A stretch of 64,000 bases of DNA from Athripsodes cinereus (Eukaryota > Arthropoda > Insecta > Trichoptera > Leptoceridae): NCBI GenBank assembly GCA_947579605.1, contig OX388328.1:13619684-13683683 (forward strand), in the 5' to 3' direction. The notes under the pieces are model-generated. The model was given only the letters and a program-made list of their open reading frames with translations. It ran no database searches and had not been told where the DNA came from. Position numbers and translations under genes: made by a program. Shown one piece after another: positions 39,201 through 43,554 of the stretch (the first letter of the stretch is position 1; the number at the start of each line of letters is the position of its first letter).

Positions 39201-41658
39201 TAAAAAGCAGGTGTTGAGAAAATAATTACATTTGGCATTTTAAATTCAGCGATAAGGTTTGTCGCCAATCCTGAATATTATAATTTTTTATTCACTGTGT
39301 CATTTTGGTGGCAGAATTCCATAAAAAGCAAATGTTTTTTTCCACTGTATGTTTTTTTGTCGACAGAGACGTCTTTCGTCTTAAAAAGACATTGTCAATC
39401 TTGACATTTGAAAATCTCCTAACTATTTTTTATTCAAATAGTATTGCTTACAATTACATAAATTTACAACAAAAGACAATGAAAGATACATAATAATATG
39501 ACAGCCACACTAGCCATAAGGCTGTGACGTGGCAGAGAAACAATAAATTGATCATGTTAAACAATAACAAAAAATAAACAACAAGTGAGTCAGTATGTCA
39601 GTCTGTGCAGATAGTTAAAATGAGTTATGTCATGAGTGAGTGAGTCAGTGAGCGAGCTAGCAATTTAGTCAGTGAAAGAGTGAGTCAGTGGGTGAGCTCG
39701 CACCTGAGCCAACGAAAGAGCAAGACGAATGAAAAAACAGAATATGTCAGAATATGCCAGAGAGGCGACCCAACAGCCACAACTGAACAAAAACCCAATA
39801 GTCTCAGTAAATATATATATCAAATCATTAAATTTAACTCATCAAATTACACCAAAAACCTCAACCTCCATAATGGAACAAAATTTATATTGACGATTTT
39901 TTTTTTATGTAATATTAAGTACCATAGAACAAATGTTTTTTTGCTTAAGATTTTGGTTAAACTAGGGATGATTCTCATGGATACATTTGTTAGAGTATAA
40001 ATTATCATTTCCATTTGTTTTTCCAGGCCCTACATGTCCATCGGCACTCTGCTGGACCAGGTGATCTACCCGGAGACCCCCGAGGAGTTCTCCAGACGCG
40101 GTGCGGAGGTCGCTCAGCAACATGTGATCCGCATCCTGAAGTTAGTCTCCCTGGAGCACGTCCTATTGAGGGAGGGACTGCACAGTCTGAGAGATTGGAG
40201 GAATACACTCAGCGGGGGAGAGAAACAGAGGATGGCTATGGCTAGACTCTTCTATCATAGGTGAGATTTGTATCTACAGCTACATTATCAAAAAGAGCCT
40301 CAATTTACCTACACTATGTGTCGCAGAATGGTTGATAAAACGTTGCGAGATGTTGCAACCCGAAACTATGTGTTGAATTGTTTCCGGTTTGGCCAGACAT
40401 TTAAGTATTTTATTGATGGAAACTTTGTTATTATTTGTGTATTAGGTTTTATATATGTTTATGATTTCTTTTTTTCTGTTAAAGGTTGTCGTCCAATAGT
40501 TGGCCGTCCATTGTATTAATAAATAAATAAATAAATTATATATTTTGCAGGCCCCACTACGCCCTGTTAGATGAATGCACCAGTGCTGTATCACTCGACA
40601 CTGAAGTGACTCTGTATGAGTCTGCTATTAAGGAGGGAATCACTCTGTTATCCATCACACACAGGCCTAGCTTATGGTAAGATATACACATCATTTTTTT
40701 TGTTCATTTTTACTTTGAGATTTAAAATCGGGCTTCATGCAGGCAATTTAAAACAACCCCATCTCCGAACTAGAAATTTGATATTTACGTATATCACAGC
40801 TTTTGAGAAATGTTCGTTGCAAAATCAAACATTTCAGTGTACATACATAGACGATAAGATGCATAGACGATTCACAACATAATTTAACATAACGTGCATA
40901 GGCAATTCACACAGATCGAGCTAGTCCCAAACTAAGATACAAATATTGTATTATTGGTACTAACACGACACTACACATAATAATGCAATTTGAAACAAGT
41001 GTTCCTTTCTACTATTGTTTGTTAATTCGCAGAGAGACGCCAATCGATTGATAATGACCTTATAAGTCGAAAGACGTCTCTCTGCGAATTAACAAACAAT
41101 GGTAGAAAGGAACACTTGTTTCAAATTGCATTATTATGGAATTCTACTACGTGTGCACCGACACAATTAATATATACAATGCACTAAACACAATATATAC
41201 ATGTAACACCCAGACCTAGAACATTTTGAAAAAGGACATTTTTATTTTCAATTGAAAATGTTAATTATTTTTCCAGTTTGCCCATTGCCCACTCTTTTCT
41301 GTAAGTTTTTCAGTGTCCTATAAAAGGTGGGTATCTTTAAAATCTTCAGTTCACCAATGATCTATGCCTTCCATACTAAATGTCTTAACTTTTACCTAGT
41401 GACACGAAGAGGATAACTTGCTTGTTTATTATGTTGTGCCGTTGTCCGCTGGCTACCCTGCTAAGTGGGAAATGCCGTGATAGTATATATGTATCTTATT
41501 TATTGTTTTATTCTTTCAGGAAATACCACAAACATATCTTGGAGTTTGACGGTGCTGGTAGCTGGTCGTATAGAGATTTGGCACCACAGACTGCGGACGT
41601 CGGCGCTCGGCCAGCGATGACGATGCTAGCGATCGAATCCTCCAAAACGGGATCCTAG
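20547..41658 (+). CDS. Abcd1: Peroxisomal ABC half-transporter, subfamily D (ABCD1/2-like), 12 coding exons
   Basis: Joined exons: 20547-21226, 21804-21902, 24242-24381, 31588-31760, 32414-32588, 33377-33486, 34483-34663, 38085-38238, 38687-38848, 40027-40260, 40551-40676, 41520-41658. They give 2373 nt and 790 residues, and all junctions are GT-AG in phase. ABCD1/2 proteins dimerise in the peroxisomal membrane and import very-long-chain acyl-CoA for beta-oxidation. Visible features are a hydrophobic stretch (about 22-44) and a peroxisomal-targeting-like segment (132-150). The EAA-like motif EEIAFYGGH is at 355-363. Walker A GPNGCGKS is at 563-570, Q-loop Gln624, signature LSGGEKQRM 686-694, Walker B with Asp710-Glu711, H-loop His740. 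It is about 45 residues longer than the human proteins because of an acidic, Cys-rich insert near 75-120 and extra residues before the Q-loop. Whether it is ABCD1 or ABCD2 is not resolvable. Insects usually have one such gene. Confidence 0.95.
21285..21480 (+). repeat. Repeat K (LINE 3' end or SINE) in intron 1
   Basis: ACTCTTTTCTGTAAGTTTTC, GAGTGTCCTGTAATAGGCAG and AGGTATGCCACCTGTCCTGA match copies at 19770, 39135, 41275 and (minus) 52985. Complete copies end in CTGGCTACCCCACTTGTGGG then ATGCCGTGATGGTA and a (GTA)n tail. Non-coding. Confidence 0.65.
21594..21762 (+). mobile_element. SINE-B in intron 1
   Basis: The tRNA-like head has GGTGGTAGAGTCTCGGCC (A-box-like) and GTTCGATCCC (B box). 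The body is CACGACACAAGCTTTTAGTAG and GTTGTATTTGGGTTTATAAC, and the end is CCCAGATACTTATATCT. Confidence 0.85.
21804..21902 (+). CDS. Abcd1: ABCD exon 2 (residues 227-260)
   Basis: Follows TTTCTGTTTCAG and ends before GTCAGT. Encodes the conserved stretch with [19 protein letters not shown], equivalent to the human YYRVSNMD region. The phase-2 entry and exit keep the frame. Confidence 0.95.
22241..22268. repeat. (CATA)n microsatellite, tail of LINE-A
   Basis: About six CATA units directly abut the 3' end of the LINE-A copy that follows in antisense, so the family appears to end in (TATG)n. Confidence 0.85.
22269..22924 (-). pseudogene. LINE-A ORF2 C-terminal fragment in intron 2
   Basis: Two minus-strand frames together cover the LINE-A tail. 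22924-22601 has [36 protein letters not shown] and [17 protein letters not shown]. 22588-22271 has [34 protein letters not shown] and [14 protein letters not shown], running into the (TATG)n tail. One frame break near 22600 separates them. The palm and endonuclease are absent, so it is a 5'-truncated dead copy, antisense to the host gene. Confidence 0.88.
23668..24062 (+). mobile_element. SINE-A split by a SINE-B insertion (intron 2)
   Basis: SINE-A begins with a tRNA-like head (TGGTGCAGAGGTAAC; GGGTTCGATTCCCGG), continues through GAAGAATGACCTTTTTCAAA and is cut at about 23833. After SINE-B it resumes at about 24012 with TACAAGATTCATCTTAGTTT and ends CTCAATCTGTGTGA. The uninterrupted order is seen at 60522. 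Confidence 0.88.
23840..24010 (+). mobile_element. SINE-B nested in SINE-A
   Basis: TAGCCTGGAGGTAGAGTCTC, GTTCGATCCCAGGTACC, then the SINE-B body and ATATATCTTC followed by poly-A. Inserted within the ACCCATAATACAAG site of SINE-A. The target duplication could not be fixed. Confidence 0.85.
24242..24381 (+). CDS. Abcd1: ABCD exon 3 (residues 260-307)
   Basis: Acceptor TTTTTTTTCAG, donor GTAAGA. Encodes [19 protein letters not shown] and TKPLFDLLL, the 'LTEDV...HLYSNLTKPLLD' region of ABCD transporters. The following intron holds the gypsy element. Confidence 0.95.
24528..24890 (+). mobile_element. SINE-C, tRNA-headed (intron 3)
   Basis: GCCACGTGGTGCAACTGCTA and GGGTTCGATTCCCAG form a tRNA-like head. 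The body includes ACTGTCTCAGCAAAATTGAG. The AT-rich 3' region ends at (TATG)n near 24899. This is the only copy of this family recognised in the window. Confidence 0.7.
25177..25548 (-). repeat. 3' LTR of the gypsy element
   Basis: 372 bp, read on the minus strand from TGTTACGTAATC to CGTTACA. By eye it is identical to 30970-31341. The terminal 10 bp form an inverted repeat with one mismatch. Confidence 0.97.
25549..25561 (-). other. Polypurine tract candidate
   Basis: The minus strand reads AAGAGGGAGGCAA immediately before the 3' LTR and three bases after the gag-pol stop codon. This is the expected place for plus-strand priming. Confidence 0.7.
25565..30901 (-). CDS. Gypsy gag-pol polyprotein with SAP-like start, C-terminal macrodomain and CCCH finger (1778 aa)
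   Basis: A single uninterrupted frame. In order: SAP-like motif (about 8-45, [14 protein letters not shown]...LQLRL); coiled region (about 60-125); Gag capsid (about 160-345); zinc knuckle CX2CX4HX4C at 363-376. Protease has DTG at 429-431, reverse transcriptase YLDD at 843-846, and RNase H DTDAS with Asp992. Integrase has HHCC (His1223, His1230, Cys1257, Cys1260) and the DDE triad Asp1292, Asp1352, Glu1388 with the usual 35-residue spacing. A GPY/F-like segment follows the integrase core. Residues about 1605-1738 resemble the TARG1/OARD1 macrodomain ([42 protein letters not shown]). Lys1673 and Asp1714 sit where TARG1 has its catalytic Lys and Asp. Residues 1752-1770 form CX7CX5CX3H. No stop or frame separates these extras from Pol. 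Standard gypsy functions are certain by motif. The macrodomain call is strong but by eye. Confidence 0.95.
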   Translation of the reverse strand: MSSKKLTLLDLKVVDLKRELEERDADTSGTKGVLQLRLRKVMEEAGEDPETYIFELPITTSELYKEIEKKLQENATAMKEEIERLREDSRGTKEEIERKFQEYSVSFDERISELTKQVKVLENQALSSTARTDFEQNTTVDTEFKCVESGATSMVEHVRSDMPTFDGKNSWEEYLTLFETVAMINGWSMTRKASVLSISLRGDALRVLQMIPLADRQNFKSLVERLEMRFGQKHMEQVYRSQLKNRVQRPNETLQEFEADVARLVRCAYPTVSDDVCESLAVDKFLDGLRASETQQAIKLARPQTLRDALTQALEFEAVRQSVRGHAQSCVMEAVQENQPLSIEDVVKKVLEALKGKKRQLRCWDCGQIGHLRNRCPGKLKRVDGKGQLSTRIANASKRYADVASFSGQVSSMFINGKVNGKNLKLLLDTGATKTIMRPDLVCEKKQIKSTKWTLRTATGVSASVCGETVANFHIGSTIFDHQVLVAEIEEEVILGMDVMAKYGFKLDLKRRTLKIGDEDILIQEHEEFATRVLAAEVVTIPKQSEMLVRAYLDCDIPNGHVLVVESNANTEAGKGVLIARVLIQAKKDILVRLMNINDYPVTIKEGVYLSMCSSVSSVTCRVSGGQVSSEEVPKHLDDLVKEACKELTKEQSKQIRSFIARNQDVFENPSQPKGRTSVVSHRIDTGDARPIRQVPRRLPLAKRAEADQIIQDMERDKVIEPSSSPWCSPVVLVRKKDGSTRFCVDFRQLNNVTKKDSYPLPRIDDTLDTLAGCKIFSTLDLKSGYWQVGLEPKDREKTAFSIGSGLWQFIVMPFGLCNAPATFERLMESVLRGLSWETCLVYLDDIIVLGKCFEEHLRNLEQVFSRLRAANLKLNVKKCTLFRRQVNYLGHVVSEEGVAVDPEKIRAVQDWPTPKDKHEVRSFLGLSTYYRRFVLGFADIAKPLTKLTEESNEFIWDSKCQCAFEELKKVLINSPILSYPRAEGNFILDTDASNVGIGSVLSQVQDGQERVIAYFSKVLSRPERNYCVTRRELLAVIKSVEHFRKYLYGRKFLLRTDHSALVWLLRFKNPEGQVARWIERLQEYDYDSEHRAGLRHKNADALSRRPCPEDCQHCNKAEERFVMIRRTTVIDNFWQDDEIRAHQLEDPDLGLLMQWKENDRKPSWEEIASCSPNVKSYWAQWQSIVVENGLLKRILESEDGTQQKQQLLVPRKRVPDVLKLLHDDVSGGHLGVKKTTEKIRQRFYWVRYTEDVKDWCRRCVTCATSNGPQKQRRAPMRQYNVGSPFERIAIDIAGPFPTTERGNKYILVAMDYFSKWTEAYALPNQEATTVAEILVRELISRFGVPLELHSDQGRNFESAVFQQVCEILGIRKTRTTALHPQSDGMVERMNRTCGKYLSKAVSDHQKDWDEYIHLFLLAYRSAIHETTGQTPASVIFGRELRLPCDLQYGSKPGEDLVGEDYVSELRRKMNDIHERVRANIQVASDRMKERYDVKAVEGGYQAGDLVWLFNPQRRRGYSPKLQKSWEGPYEVIKRINDVIYRIRRKSNGKPRVVHFNRLAPFLGDNKSEGNNPIVQVCKVLSEEKSFEEFMKTLQRRIHHGVTIEVEQDLFDTPEDYVLAHCLAQNAKFTNGIAKVFKKKYGILEEIKAKSLKIGEAVHLQHGERHIFYMVNKAIPEEQTEYVQMWHCLQSLRDQMLQMNLTKLGIPRISGNMDWKVVRNMIEEIFCNTGINVLVCCFNPGYSENIKKSVPCYFFKTSHCREDSGCSYLHPENSFGTN
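30953..30969 (-). other. Primer-binding site candidate
   Basis: Directly inside the 5' LTR the minus strand reads TTGGTGTCAGGTGTGG. TGG at or one base from the LTR edge fits pairing with a tRNA 3' CCA end. The tRNA was not identified. Confidence 0.6.
30970..31341 (-). repeat. 5' LTR of the gypsy element
   Basis: 372 bp, identical by eye to the 3' LTR. It should contain the promoter for the antisense genomic transcript. No core promoter element was fixed by eye. Confidence 0.97.
31375..31545 (+). repeat. Short repeat next to the gypsy insertion (retroelement 3' end)
   Basis: TTAGTTGGAAGATATGGCTC, TCTGCGATAAACTCACCCAT and GTGCAATAAAGGTTTTTATT recur at 50110-50235. The AATAAA and following T/A run suggest a 3' end of a non-LTR element. 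The gypsy element is inserted just upstream of or within this repeat. Confidence 0.5.
31588..31760 (+). CDS. Abcd1: ABCD exon 4 (residues 307-364)
   Basis: Acceptor ATTTTCCAG, donor GTACGC. Encodes [20 protein letters not shown] and the EAA-like motif [12 protein letters not shown], which couples the membrane domain to the nucleotide-binding domain in this family. Confidence 0.95.
31897..32165. mobile_element. hAT-type MITE fragment (intron 4)
   Basis: Begins CAGTGATTCCCTAGGTAGTC and continues with the antisense interior of the 12611-13146 family (CGATGGCATGACTAAAAAAT, GTATCGGATATTCGGTAAAA). It is truncated after a poly-G run at about 32127-32142. Confidence 0.8.
32414..32588 (+). CDS. Abcd1: ABCD exon 5 (residues 365-423)
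   Basis: Acceptor GTGTTTCCAG, donor GTAAGA. Encodes [34 protein letters not shown] and a membrane helix [13 protein letters not shown]. Confidence 0.95.
33377..33486 (+). CDS. Abcd1: ABCD exon 6 (residues 423-459)
   Basis: Acceptor TGTGTTGTAG, donor GTAAAG. Encodes [20 protein letters not shown] and VERLMSSYK, closely like the 'RNLLTAAADAIERIMSSYK' region of human ABCD1. Confidence 0.95.
33740..34005 (+). pseudogene. CR1/L2-like LINE ORF2 terminus (intron 6)
   Basis: Translation gives [39 protein letters not shown] and [10 protein letters not shown], then a stop. This WN-LP-DLR, FK--LK--L pattern is the extreme C-terminus of many CR1/L2/jockey-group ORF2 proteins. It is a separate family from LINE-B. 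Only the last about 75 codons are left. Confidence 0.75.
34105..34270. repeat. Fold-back with GCGAGC hairpin core (intron 6)
   Basis: Arms AAAATGAAACACGATAT...TTGACTTTATTAATTTTGC and their reverse complements meet around GCGAGC-CGGCTTTCAAGAGCGGAA-GCTCGC. The second arm has an extra TGGTGGAATAACTG. The trailing GAACCGTCGGTCGAGAAAT also occurs at about 1870. Non-coding. Confidence 0.75.
34300..34432 (+). repeat. Repeat K 3' end with (TAG)n tail (intron 6)
   Basis: CTGAATGTCTTGATTTTATA, TTGGCACGGAGAAGACAGCT, GCTGGCTACCCCACTTGTGG then GCCGTGATGGTG and six TAG units. The simple-sequence tail suggests a non-LTR mechanism. Confidence 0.7.
34483..34663 (+). CDS. Abcd1: ABCD exon 7 (residues 460-520)
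   Basis: Acceptor AAATTTGCAG, donor GTAAGA. Encodes [20 protein letters not shown] and a variable linker to the nucleotide-binding domain. Confidence 0.95.
34690..34937 (+). pseudogene. LINE-B ORF2 tail (intron 7)
   Basis: The + frame within 34696-34905 has [40 protein letters not shown], the end of a CR1/L2-like ORF2. The first about 70 bp are the 5' part of repeat K fused to it. The 3' end (GGATTCTCCATTAAACGGCG, AGAATAAA) is interrupted by a MITE at 34938. Confidence 0.8.
34938..35187. mobile_element. 250-bp MITE with TTGAACGTAGTTATGCAGAA ends (intron 7)
   Basis: Inverted ends of about 22 bp (TTGAACGTAGTTATGCAGAA) split the LINE-B 3' end, which resumes as TTATCCAACATA at 35188. No transposase and no certain target duplication. 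Confidence 0.75.
35205..35594. mobile_element. hAT-type MITE with 8-bp duplication (intron 7)
   Basis: Inverted ends TAGTGATGTAACGAAT and an exact 8-bp duplication ATACATAC (35197-35204 and 35595-35602). Many GCGAATNCGAAT units lie near both ends. The interior (about 35335-35500) shares the poly-C/AAATGGTATAGGAATTT...CCGAATATCCGATACTTT core with the different MITE at 12611-13146. Confidence 0.88.
35865..35944 (+). mobile_element. LINE-A tail, left part (split by piggyBac)
   Basis: AAGCGCGGACGTCCGAGAAC, TTGATCACGTGGATCAAATT then CTCAAGGGCGGGTGTGTGTTAA. This encodes the RGRP...LDHVDQIL part of LINE-A and continues at 37873 after the piggyBac element. Confidence 0.8.
35945..37868 (+). mobile_element. 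piggyBac-type element with intact ends (intron 7)
   Basis: TTAA at 35941-35944 and 37869-37872. Ends CCCTTACAGTGCTAAC and, inverted, CCCTTTTAGTGCTGAG (12 of the first 14 bases match). It is 1924 bp. A 20-bp hairpin with arms AGCGTCG/CGACGCT lies just inside the left end (about 36001-36022). It carries a damaged transposase gene and is inserted in a LINE-A tail in the same orientation as the host gene. Confidence 0.95.
36176..37617 (+). pseudogene. piggyBac transposase, internally deleted and frame-broken (PGBD4-like)
   Basis: First part 36176-36658: an acidic, Ser/Asp-rich N-terminus, then the family motif around [13 protein letters not shown]. From about 36550 the family's frame is the next one, joining to frame 36637-37617. 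That frame has IDES (Asp at 36646), [10 protein letters not shown] (Asp90 of this frame) and [12 protein letters not shown] (Asp197), the three expected catalytic positions. It ends in a Cys-rich finger (CVVC, CVRC, C, C). About 100 residues that normally lie between the TNRYA motif and the IDES motif are missing, as well as the frame change. A functional enzyme is unlikely, although the DNA ends look mobilisable. Confidence 0.88.
37873..38005 (+). mobile_element. LINE-A tail, right part
   Basis: GTAAGAGAAATCGACCTGTA, AAGCGAAAGAAGTATGTAAT and CTCTGCCCACCCCCACTTGG then GACACGACATGACGGTA complete the LINE-A end begun at 35865. Confidence 0.8.
38085..38238 (+). CDS. Abcd1: ABCD exon 8 (residues 520-571), Walker A
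   Basis: Acceptor TTGTGTTTGCAG, donor GTAAAT. Encodes the first strands of the nucleotide-binding domain ([12 protein letters not shown]) and the Walker A loop GPNGCGKS. Confidence 0.95.
38388..38645. mobile_element. LINE tail with internal inversion (intron 8)
   Basis: 38388-38520 is antisense and corresponds to the last about 40 codons (EEL...WHSIAQDRKAW...ALQGLFGYQ) of the family at 45660. 38521-38645 is sense and corresponds to the part just upstream ([29 protein letters not shown]). The two segments are neighbours in the parent but face opposite ways. Confidence 0.78.
38687..38848 (+). CDS. Abcd1: ABCD exon 9 (residues 571-625), Q-loop
   Basis: Acceptor GTGTTTCCAG, donor GTAGGA. Encodes [19 protein letters not shown], about 28 extra polar residues not typical of the family, then FYIPQ with the Q-loop glutamine. 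A twin-primed LINE ends only about 40 bp before this exon. Confidence 0.92.
38868..39132. repeat. Minisatellite, about 21-bp half-units in about 42-bp units (intron 9)
   Basis: Repeats of GTCTATTCAACAAATGAACA alternating with TTCGATTCAACAAATAAACA, with several variants. Longest runs are at 38905-39130. A minus-strand open frame here (38949-39131) simply translates the repeat. Confidence 0.9.
39135..39275 (+). repeat. Repeat K fragment (intron 9)
   Basis: CTGTGGAACGCCTGGCAATA, CCCACTCTTTTCCTTAAGTT, GTAAAAAGCAGGTGTTGAGA and TTGTCGCCAATCCTGAAT. 5' part of the family only. Confidence 0.6.
39276..40026. other. Rest of intron 9
   Basis: 39355-39400 is a fold-back FB1 scrap (AGAGACGTCTTTCGTC, ATTGTCAATCTTGACA). 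39590-39730 is rich in GTGAG-TCAG repeats of low order. The + frame 39680-40000 crosses these and is not considered coding. Confidence 0.5.
40027..40260 (+). CDS. Abcd1: ABCD exon 10 (residues 625-703), ABC signature
   Basis: Acceptor TTTTTCCAG, donor GTGAGA. Encodes [20 protein letters not shown], a helical region, then [18 protein letters not shown] containing the ABC signature. Very GC-rich. Confidence 0.96.
40551..40676 (+). CDS. Abcd1: ABCD exon 11 (residues 703-745), Walker B and H-loop
   Basis: Acceptor TATTTTGCAG, donor GTAAGA. Encodes [12 protein letters not shown] with the Walker B Asp and catalytic Glu, then [11 protein letters not shown] with the H-loop His. Confidence 0.96.
40870..41240 (-). 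mobile_element. SINE-A split by fold-back FB1 (intron 11)
   Basis: Antisense SINE-A from CAATTCACACAGATCGAGCT to about 40980, and again from about 41170 (TACAATGCACTAAACACAAT, GTAACACCCAGACC) to 41240. The tRNA-like head beyond that is missing. Confidence 0.8.
40980..41170. mobile_element. Fold-back FB1, near-perfect copy, nested in SINE-A
   Basis: Arms of about 55 bp (AATTTGAAACAAGTGTTCCT through TTAATTCGCAGAGAGACG) and reverse complement around a GCCAATCGATTGATAATGAC loop. It is followed by TATGGAATTCTACTACGTGT and GCACCGACACAATTAA. A possible TAAT duplication is seen. The arms differ at very few positions. Confidence 0.82.
41275..41490 (+). repeat. Repeat K (intron 11)
   Basis: CCCACTCTTTTCTGTAAGTT, CAGTGTCCTATAAAAGGTGG and GCTGGCTACCCTGCTAAGTG then GGAAATGCCGTGATAGTA, immediately before the acceptor of exon 12. 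Confidence 0.65.
41520..41658 (+). CDS. Abcd1: ABCD exon 12 (residues 745-790) and stop
   Basis: Acceptor TTCTTTCAG. Encodes [20 protein letters not shown], the family's conserved end, then a short divergent tail and TAG at 41656-41658. There is no AATAAA in the next 500 bp. A TATAAA variant at about 41690 is the nearest possible polyadenylation signal. Confidence 0.95.
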
Positions 41659-41954
41659 AAGTGTGCCCGTTGTTATAATATAGGCAATATATAAAATAAT
41701 CTAATTTGACTTTGTCGCATTTCTTTGTACAATTTTTTCAAAAAATTTTCAATTTCTCTGATTGAATTCACTATCAATATTATGCGAGAAGAATCTAAAA
41801 ATTTATCTGAGATAACAAAGTGTTCATTAGTTTATTCAGACTTTAAATTTCATGTTTGAATAATGCTGTCGACAAACCAGTTCCAAGATTATTTCATTTC
41901 GGAAAGCATTTATTTAATTTCAAGACAATGGCAATGAGAGATTTGTTCACTTTG

Positions 41955-42035
41955 ACGACCAGTGTGGTGCAGAAGCAACACTCTTGCCTTTAATCTACAA
42001 GGTCCCGGGTTCGATTCCTGGCTAGGGTAAAATGA
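41955..42035 (+). mobile_element. SINE-A head fragment
   Basis: GACCAGTGTGGTGCAGAAGC and GGGTTCGATTCCTGG, then AAAATGAAAGAATGGC. Only the tRNA-like region remains. Lies about 300 bp downstream of the ABCD stop. Confidence 0.7.
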
Positions 42036-42257
42036 AAGAATGGCATACTAAGTGAGGGGAATGATATTGGAGTGGTATCTCTTTCTAACTCTACATAATA
42101 CTAATCATATCTGGGAATGGAACAGCATCCTTTAACTTTCCTTCTCTTGTGGTAATTTTTTCAAGTAGGTAAGTGTTCAACCTTGTTATTTACAATGCCT
42201 TTGTACCTGTCAGTCGTCTGTCACTTTTGTGGTGTTTAAAGCCTTATAATATAATAA

Positions 42258-42773
42258 TAAACTATTTTTGAAAAAACAAACACTGTATTTTCTACTTTTA
42301 CAATTTTATTTGTTTAAACGTTTTTCAAGACCTACTGTCTCATCTTCAGAACTAAAACTAAACATAAAAATCAAGTATCCTGACAAGTGGTGGGTGGAGT
42401 CGGGAGTGGGGGAGAAAGTGAGGTAGGGGTTGGAGTGGGAGTAATTAATGACAATACCATTGCAGCAAGGGGAAGAAGTTAGATGTTTTGGAATCATTGT
42501 CTATTAATCAATGTGTATTAGAAAATAAGAATATTATTAATGTACAGGTCCCATCCCTATCATCCCCCCTATTGTCATTAATTACTTCCACTCCAACCCC
42601 TACCTCACTTTCTCCCCCACTCCCGACTCCACCCACCACTTGTCAGGATACTTGATTTTTATGTTTAGTTTCAGTTCTGAAGATGAGACAGTAGGTCTTG
42701 AAAAACGTTTAAACAAATAAAATTATTGTAAAAGTGGAAAATACAGTGTTTGTTTTTTCAAAAATAGTTTATT
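42258..42773. repeat. 516-bp fold-back with about 200-bp arms and paired CTGAAGAT motifs
   Basis: The arms 42258-42455 and about 42570-42773 are near-perfect reverse complements (TAAACTATTTTTGAAAAAAC at the outer ends; CTCACTTTCTCCCCCACTCC inside). Each arm holds the motif CTGAAGAT, stem GAGAC, loop AGTAG, stem GTCTT, GAAAAACGTT (+ strand at 42677; minus in the left arm). The minus-strand frame 42306-42497 is a by-product. Confidence 0.88.
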
Positions 42774-43554
42774 AAAATGGAATTCCACGATGTAAATGAT
42801 CACACATTTGAAAAATTACCTTATAATATTGTACACCTTGATTCGTTATTTTATTAAAATCTATTTATAAGAATCACGGATTATAATTTATGGCTAAAAA
42901 CGACTGCTAACCACTGCCAAACCACTCTTACTGTCAGTGTTTAAATCTTAAATCATAGTAACGTGCAAAGTAGTTTGCCTGTCAAATATCAGACAGCTTT
43001 GTAGGAAGAACCACGTGGCTTAGTGATCTATAGGTGGTTATTTTTTCTGGATTCTTCTTGCATATTATAAAAAAAATCTTTTAAATATTTCTACATGCAC
43101 ATTTAATTCTTGAAAATCAATTGAATTATATATATGAAATATATATATATTCTACATGTTATATTGTTCTAGTTGTCCTTATATCAAATATTTTACAAAA
43201 TATGGACTTTTTCAAATGCACTGAATATATATAATTGTATCTTTAAAATATGTATATGTAATTTTCTGTAATTTGTAAATATATATATAATATTTAAGCA
43301 TATCAATTTATGAAATGTGTATCCGGAATTGCCTGTCATACGATGAAAAAACCTGTTAAACAAACAATTTGTACTCGAAGAACCATGTTTAGGAACATAA
43401 TGCAACAACATTGTGCGAAATACAGTTGGAGGAAATGGAAAAGGCATTCCGACACTTACAAATTAACTTTTGGTTGATTAAAGTCATCACTTTATATAAT
43501 GTTTATGTATTAGACGGCTTCCCCAATTCGTCCGATTGATTTTGAAAATAAATT

